From an uncultured Clostridia bacterium (GTDB taxonomy: Bacteria > Bacillota > Clostridia > Oscillospirales > Acutalibacteraceae), in assembly GCA_937919155.1 (NCBI GenBank), contig CALFPM010000097.1, forward strand, positions 1 through 10,112: 10,112 nt of DNA. Direction: 5' to 3'. A program made the translations under genes and the position numbers. A model generated the notes under the pieces. The model did no database searches, was not told where the DNA came from, and saw only the letters and a list, made by a program, of their open reading frames with translations. This document shows positions 7,107-10,112 of this stretch, piece after piece. Position 1 is the stretch's first letter, and each line of letters begins with the position of its first letter.

Positions 7107-7138
7107 AAAAATCCCCGTTCTAATGAACGAGGATTTTT
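7107..7138 (-). terminator. Terminator hairpin overlapping the recombinase stop codon
   Basis: On the - strand, AAAAATCCTCGTTC pairs with GAACGGGGATTTTT across a 4-base loop (ATTA), giving a 14-bp stem with one G-T wobble and a built-in T run. The recombinase TAG stop (7122-7120) begins in the loop, so the last codons (Pro-Lys-Ile-Leu-Val-His) form the 5' arm. It is symmetric enough to work on the + strand too. It also shields the downstream CLC gene from recombinase transcription. Confidence 0.8.
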
Positions 7139-8604
7139 GGTGGAGCGCTTTGGTTTAAATCCGAACCGAAAGCGGCTTCTATTTCCTCGAGTGTGATGGT
7201 TTCCGTACCATCTTTGAAGTTGTATGTAAACACCAGTTTGTCATCATAAACATATACCGAGTTGACGAAGGTGTCTATTATCTGTCTTTGATAGTTTCTG
7301 TTGTTGGGATTGCCGCCTTTAAATCGACTTATCCAATTAACAATTCTTTCTTTTGAGTATTTCGGGCGTCTGATTTCCGCCCTCAGTATTGCTGTTTTCA
7401 GATTTCTCTGCTGTTCTTCAAGCTGTTCAAGTCTGCCTTTGGTTGATTCCGTCAGTATTCCCGACTGAATCGCATTGAGCATATTTTCTATCGCTTTTTC
7501 GCATTCTTTGAGCTGAGCCTGCATTGCGGGAATTGTTGTATCTTCCTGCTCTTGCATTTTCAGAAGCGCATCCGCTATCCTCTCAATTTCCTCATCTTTT
7601 AAAACTCTGGCTACGGTCTGGAGAACCACAACCTTTTCAATCCAATCTTTTTTGATTGCTTTTCTCGTGCAACCTAAATGTCTTTTTGCACCGCCGCATT
7701 TGTAATAATTATGTTTGACTTTTCCGGTTCCGCTTCTTCCCGATTCACCTGCCATAATTCTGCCACAGGTTCCGCAGAACAATTTCGTTGTGAGTAAGTA
7801 TTCGTCTTCTGCCTTCTTTCGGGCAGGAGCTCTTTTGTTTTTTACCATTCTTTCCTGAACTCTCTCAAACATATCTTTGTCGATGATTGCAGGTATTCCG
7901 TCGGGAGTAACCACATCACGGTATCTGTACTCGCCGATATATTTTCTGTTAGAAAGAATGATACTTACTCCGTTAACTTTGAACTTTTTCCCGTTGCGGG
8001 TTTTGAGTCCTCTTGAGTTGAGTTCGTCGCAGATTTCTTTGATTGTTTCACCGTTGTCATACCGTGTAAAAATCTCAATCGGTATCGCCGCTGTTATCGG
8101 GTCAATCAAAATATTCTGCTCATTGTCGGAACAATATCCGAGCGGAAGCGTTCCTCCGTTGGTTTTGCATTTGAGAGCGTTTTCTGTCTGACCTCTCTGG
8201 ATTTTTTCTGAAAGCTCTGCCGAATAGTATTCCGCATAACCTTCAAGAATTGATTCAAGAATGATACCTTCGGGACCGTCGGAAATGTTTTCTTTGACCG
8301 ACATAACCCTGACGCCGTTCTTTTTGAGAATGTGTTTGTAATGAGCACTGTCGTAACGGTCTCTTGAAAATCTGTCGAGCTTCCAGACGAGTACAATATC
8401 AAACAATCTCTTTTCGCTGTCGGCAATCATCCTCTGAAAATCGGGTCTGTCATCGGTGCGGGCAGAGAGAGCTCTGTCAACATAGCTGCCGAGAATGGTT
8501 ATTCCGTTTCTCTCTGCATACTCCGTACATTCACGAATCTGACCGTCAATGGATTCTTCACGCTGACTGTCTGAAGAGTATCGTGCGTAGATAACTGCTT
8601 TCAA
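7120..8604 (-). CDS. Large serine recombinase (site-specific integrase/transposase)
   Basis: A 494-residue large serine recombinase that would integrate or excise DNA by a serine-linked double-strand break at att sites. The N-terminal resolvase domain (1 to about 145) shows YARYSSDSQ with Ser10 as nucleophile and Arg8, SIDGQ at 18-22, and the VWKLDRFSRD motif (73-82) with Arg78 and Arg81. A recombinase domain follows (about 150-260; LPLGY, RGLKTRNGKKF, LSNRKYIG), then a zinc ribbon with Cys277, Cys280, Cys303 and Cys312, then a predicted coiled coil at about 345-410 typical of synapsis control. It starts at TTG (8604-8602), overlapping the stop of the XRE gene as TTGA, behind a GAGGGGGT element. 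The frame is intact and no catalytic residue is missing. It ends in a terminator. The size suits integrases of conjugative transposons, prophages or Tn4451/TnpX-like elements, but none of their cargo is here. Confidence 0.94.
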   Translation of the reverse strand: MKAVIYARYSSDSQREESIDGQIRECTEYAERNGITILGSYVDRALSARTDDRPDFQRMIADSEKRLFDIVLVWKLDRFSRDRYDSAHYKHILKKNGVRVMSVKENISDGPEGIILESILEGYAEYYSAELSEKIQRGQTENALKCKTNGGTLPLGYCSDNEQNILIDPITAAIPIEIFTRYDNGETIKEICDELNSRGLKTRNGKKFKVNGVSIILSNRKYIGEYRYRDVVTPDGIPAIIDKDMFERVQERMVKNKRAPARKKAEDEYLLTTKLFCGTCGRIMAGESGRSGTGKVKHNYYKCGGAKRHLGCTRKAIKKDWIEKVVVLQTVARVLKDEEIERIADALLKMQEQEDTTIPAMQAQLKECEKAIENMLNAIQSGILTESTKGRLEQLEEQQRNLKTAILRAEIRRPKYSKERIVNWISRFKGGNPNNRNYQRQIIDTFVNSVYVYDDKLVFTYNFKDGTETITLEEIEAAFGSDLNQSAPPKILVH

Positions 8605-8957
8605 TCATCTGTCACCCCCTCAGAACTCAGAAGTTTCAAAAGAGTTGCTTTGAGTTGATGGTTTGCTCTTGAATTGGGGTCAAAGCACATTTCAACAAAC
8701 TTTTCCATTTCGGGACTGTACTTTGTTTTGTGTTCATACAGTCTGCCTTGCGGATTATCCGTTCTGCCGTAGATATAATCCAGAGACACATCGTAGTAAT
8801 CTGCAAGCTTAACCATATTTTCAGGCGAAGGTGTTGCCGAACCGTTTTCATATCGGTTGATGCTCGACTGCTTCATTCCCGAAATCTGAGCAAGTTTGTT
8901 CTGAGAAAGACCCACACTTTCACGGAGCGATTTCAGCCTTTTGCTGATGATTTCCAT
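8601..8957 (-). CDS. XRE-family (Cro/CI-type) transcriptional repressor
   Basis: A 118-residue DNA-binding protein. The helix-turn-helix lies at about 7-64: RLKSLRESVGLSQNKLAQ, SGMKQSSINRYENGSATPS and NMVKLADYYDVSLDYIYG, the standard HTH_3 pattern. The remaining 50 residues are charged and unassigned. The frame extends five codons upstream to another ATG (8972), but that ATG sits at the ribosome-binding site GGGAGGTG (8963-8970), so the ATG at 8957 (7-base spacing) is the real start. A strong sigma-70 promoter lies just upstream, with a palindrome over its -35 box. It is coupled by TTGA to the serine recombinase, so it probably autoregulates and holds recombinase expression down, as repressors of integrative elements do. 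Confidence 0.9.
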   Translation of the reverse strand: MEIISKRLKSLRESVGLSQNKLAQISGMKQSSINRYENGSATPSPENMVKLADYYDVSLDYIYGRTDNPQGRLYEHKTKYSPEMEKFVEMCFDPNSRANHQLKATLLKLLSSEGVTDD

Positions 8958-8988
8958 CGTTTCACCTCCCATATTTTATTGTGTAATC

Positions 8989-9017
8989 ATTGTAGCACAA
9001 ATAAATATAGTTGTCAA
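8989..9017 (-). promoter_or_regulatory. Sigma-70 promoter of the XRE-recombinase operon
   Basis: On the - strand, a perfect -35 TTGACA (9017-9012) and a -10 TACAAT (8994-8989) are separated by exactly 17 bases. Transcription would begin around 8982 and reach the XRE ATG at 8957 after a short leader holding the GGGAGGTG ribosome-binding site. Confidence 0.85.
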
Positions 9018-9020
9018 CTA
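9008..9020. promoter_or_regulatory. Palindromic candidate operator over the -35 box
   Basis: TAGTTGTCAACTA is a perfect 6+1+6 inverted repeat covering the whole -35 element of the XRE-recombinase promoter. A dimeric repressor bound here would block RNA polymerase. The adjacent XRE protein is the obvious candidate, by position only. Confidence 0.6.
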
Positions 9021-9029
9021 CATTTTTGC

Positions 9030-9752
9030 ATAAGCACCAAAAAGGATTTATTCAAAAAACGCCTTCATTTACTTGATATGCTGCGCGGATTTTCGATAAT
9101 ATACGTCGTTATTTATCACGCTCTTTTCAACCTTGCTATGAAGCATATTTGGGCTTACAAGGCGCTCTTTTCCACCGAGATGGAAATACTTCAATTTATA
9201 TTCGTCAGCACTCTTATTCTGATTTCCGGAATATGCACAAGCTTCACAAGAAGCAATCTTAAACGCGGCATAAAAACCTCGCTTGCCGCGATACTGGTTA
9301 CGCTGGTTTCTGCTGTTGTTGCGCCAAATATGACAATAATATTTGGCATTTTGCACTTTTTCGGGGCGGCTATGCTGATTTATGCCGCACTAAAAAAGCT
9401 CATTGAAAAAATTCCTTGTGCGGTAGGTATTCCGATATTTTTGGGGCTTTGGCTTATAAGCTATAACATATATGATTTAGCACCGAAAATGCCGAAATCC
9501 ATAATTCTTTTCATTTTGGGCTTTAACACAGGCCACGTATCGGGCGATTATTATCCGATAATACCGCATATTTTCTTGTTTATCGCAGGTGCGTTTTTGG
9601 GCCGTCTTTTAAAGCAAGACAAAGCGCCCGCATTCCTTCGCAAAAATCCCCTGCCCTTCATATCCTTTATCGGCAGGCACACACTCTTTATCTATTTGAT
9701 ACATCAGCCCATACTCTACGGCATTGATTTTCTTTTTACGCTTATAAAATAG
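9030..9752 (+). pseudogene. DUF1624/heparan-alpha-glucosaminide N-acetyltransferase-like membrane protein, 5' end missing
   Basis: About 240 residues of a polytopic membrane protein. RLHLLDMLRGFSIIYVVIYH (from 9060) is the typical N-terminus of the DUF1624 acyltransferase-like family, with its LLDxLRG and YH signatures. FIGRHTLFIYLIHQPILYG near the end is the matching last-helix motif. Seven or eight membrane segments are visible between. Family proteins begin only a few residues before the LLDxLRG motif, yet there is no ATG, GTG or TTG in frame near 9030-9060 and no ribosome-binding site. An ATA at 9030 sits where an ATG would be expected. The frame continues upstream only as antisense of the XRE gene. 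The next in-frame ATGs (9078, 9138) would remove the motif. The 5' end was therefore probably lost to the neighbouring recombinase module or to a join. The stop is TAG at 9750-9752, followed by a terminator. Substrate unknown. Confidence 0.8.
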
Positions 9753-9762
9753 TTTTGTATTT

Positions 9763-9796
9763 TGGCGCGAGTTTTTCTTGACTTGCGCCATTTTTT
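9763..9796 (+). terminator. Rho-independent terminator of the acyltransferase gene
   Basis: TGGCGCGAGT (9763-9772) pairs with ACTTGCGCCA (9781-9790) as a 10-bp stem with one G-T wobble and an 8-base loop, followed directly by six T residues. It lies 10 bases after the acyltransferase stop. Its 3' arm overlaps the -35 box of the next promoter. Confidence 0.85.
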
Positions 9797-9806
9797 ATGG
9801 TAATAT
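9778..9806 (+). promoter_or_regulatory. Sigma-70 promoter nested in the terminator
   Basis: TTGACT (9778-9783) as -35 and TAATAT (9801-9806) as -10 are separated by exactly 17 bases, which include the terminator 3' arm and T run. Transcription from around 9813 would lead into the GTG-started gene at 9854. Confidence 0.75.
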
Positions 9807-9853
9807 GTTCTTGCTATAACATTAATATTAAATCTTTTTAGGAGATATTTTAA

Positions 9854-10112
9854 GTGTCCGAAAAACAAATCTTTACGAAAAAGCAACCGAGTGCGTCCGA
9901 GGTGATAACACTTATTTTCGGTATAATTGCATCGGCTGCAATAATTTTTGCGGGAGTCTGCTTTGCGCTTTCCTGCATTGACATTTATAAAAACGGAGGA
10001 AGCACACCTTTTACAAAGGAAAGCATCGCTGCTCACTTTGAGCTTATAGCAATTCCGACGTACGCCGCTATCGGTGCGGTTGCGGTTGCCGCGATTGTAG
10101 CTTTTATCTTCC
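9854..10112 (+). CDS. Unknown membrane protein, N-terminal part (cut by the window edge)
   Basis: The frame opens with GTG at 9854, 9 bases after an AGGAG (9840-9844), and runs 86 codons off the right edge without a stop. The product starts MSEKQIFTKKQPSASEV, then has a hydrophobic helix (ITLIFGIIASAAIIFAGVCF, about residues 18-37), an extracytoplasmic-looking stretch with SCIDIYKNGGSTPF, and a second alanine-rich helix (about 69-86). It has its own promoter, nested in the preceding terminator. I do not recognise the family. Two or more membrane helices and an intact start are all that can be said; no catalytic motif is visible in this part. Confidence 0.75.
   Translation, partial: MSEKQIFTKKQPSASEVITLIFGIIASAAIIFAGVCFALSCIDIYKNGGSTPFTKESIAAHFELIAIPTYAAIGAVAVAAIVAFIF

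Larger units (their letters stand above)
7107..9029. mobile_element. Compact XRE + large serine recombinase module (putative integrative element or remnant)
   Basis: The two-gene operon, its promoter and its terminator fill about 1.9 kb between the 5' end of the CLC gene and a + strand acyltransferase that lacks a start codon. The right border must lie between the promoter (9017) and the first acyltransferase-like codons (about 9030). The left border lies between the terminator and the CLC ribosome-binding site (about 7085-7107). No inverted repeats, convincing direct repeats or cargo genes were found. It could be a remnant of a larger element, a minimal element or a join between contigs. Borders are inferred. 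Confidence 0.5.

Noticed and set aside
7081..7119. Fluoride riboswitch upstream of the CLC gene
   Set aside because: The gap is too short and has none of the conserved crcB-motif segments; part of it is the recombinase terminator.
8957..8972. Earlier ATG (8972) as the start of the XRE repressor
   Set aside because: That ATG lies at the GGGAGGTG ribosome-binding site, which is correctly spaced for the ATG at 8957.
8730..9029. In-frame upstream extension of the acyltransferase (about 100 codons from an ATG at 8730)
   Set aside because: It runs antisense through the XRE gene, has no family similarity before the LLDxLRG motif, and lacks a ribosome-binding site.
7098..9034. ATAAG direct repeat at 7098-7102 and 9030-9034 as a possible attachment-site core
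   Set aside because: Five bases in AT-rich DNA is easily chance, and joining the two sites does not restore a start codon for the acyltransferase.
9716..10036. Open - strand frame of 106 codons across the acyltransferase end and the last gene
   Set aside because: It is antisense to the terminator, the promoter and a + strand frame with a good ribosome-binding site, and its product is not recognisable.

Overview
The window looks like a low-to-moderate GC Firmicute, most likely a gut-type Clostridia (Oscillospiraceae/Lachnospiraceae-like). The support is Shine-Dalgarno sequences close to AGGAGG, TTG and GTG starts, many 4-base ATGA/TTGA gene overlaps, an EFR1-type flavodoxin-ferredoxin, and the best-matching families. 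It reads as a mosaic. At least two joins are not normal gene borders, and a third border (near 9020-9030) has removed a gene start. This pattern suits a chimeric metagenomic contig or a heavily rearranged locus, and the sequence alone cannot decide between them.

Left (1-845): the last codons of rpsM (S13) and most of rpsK (S11) in the usual alpha-operon order. S11 then runs in frame, at about 423-434, into the C-terminal half of a PotB-type polyamine ABC permease, so rpsD, rpoA and rplQ do not follow. Next (842-1642) is a second odd gene: the N-terminal ~190 residues of a PotC permease joined to a PotB C-terminus. It is followed by an intact PotC (1639-2442), a PotD-like binding protein (2455-3723) and a sodium-dependent NSS/SNF amino-acid transporter (3739-5094), all closely packed on the + strand. 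The order potB'-potC'/potB'-potC-potD forms two diverged tandem units of about 800 bp. This is the geometry expected from a crossover between paralogous permease genes, or from an assembly jump between two pot operons. No intact PotB and no PotA ATPase lie in the window.

Centre (5101-7080): a strong, probably two-way terminator separates the + operon from a convergent - strand pair. That pair is a CLC-type anion transporter, with sequence signs of the fluoride-exporting CLC-F branch, coupled by ATGA to an EFR1 flavodoxin/ferredoxin protein.

Right (about 7107-9030): a two-gene - strand module of an XRE-family repressor coupled to a large serine recombinase. It has its own sigma-70 promoter, a palindromic candidate operator over the -35 box, and a terminator built into the last recombinase codons. 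It sits directly upstream of the CLC gene and against a + strand DUF1624-type membrane acyltransferase (9030-9752) that has no start codon. This looks like an insertion or a join that cut off the acyltransferase start and separated the CLC pair from any native promoter.

The window closes with a terminator hairpin that contains the -35 box of a good promoter, driving a GTG-started membrane protein of unknown function that is cut by the window edge. No tRNA, rRNA or CRISPR array was seen.
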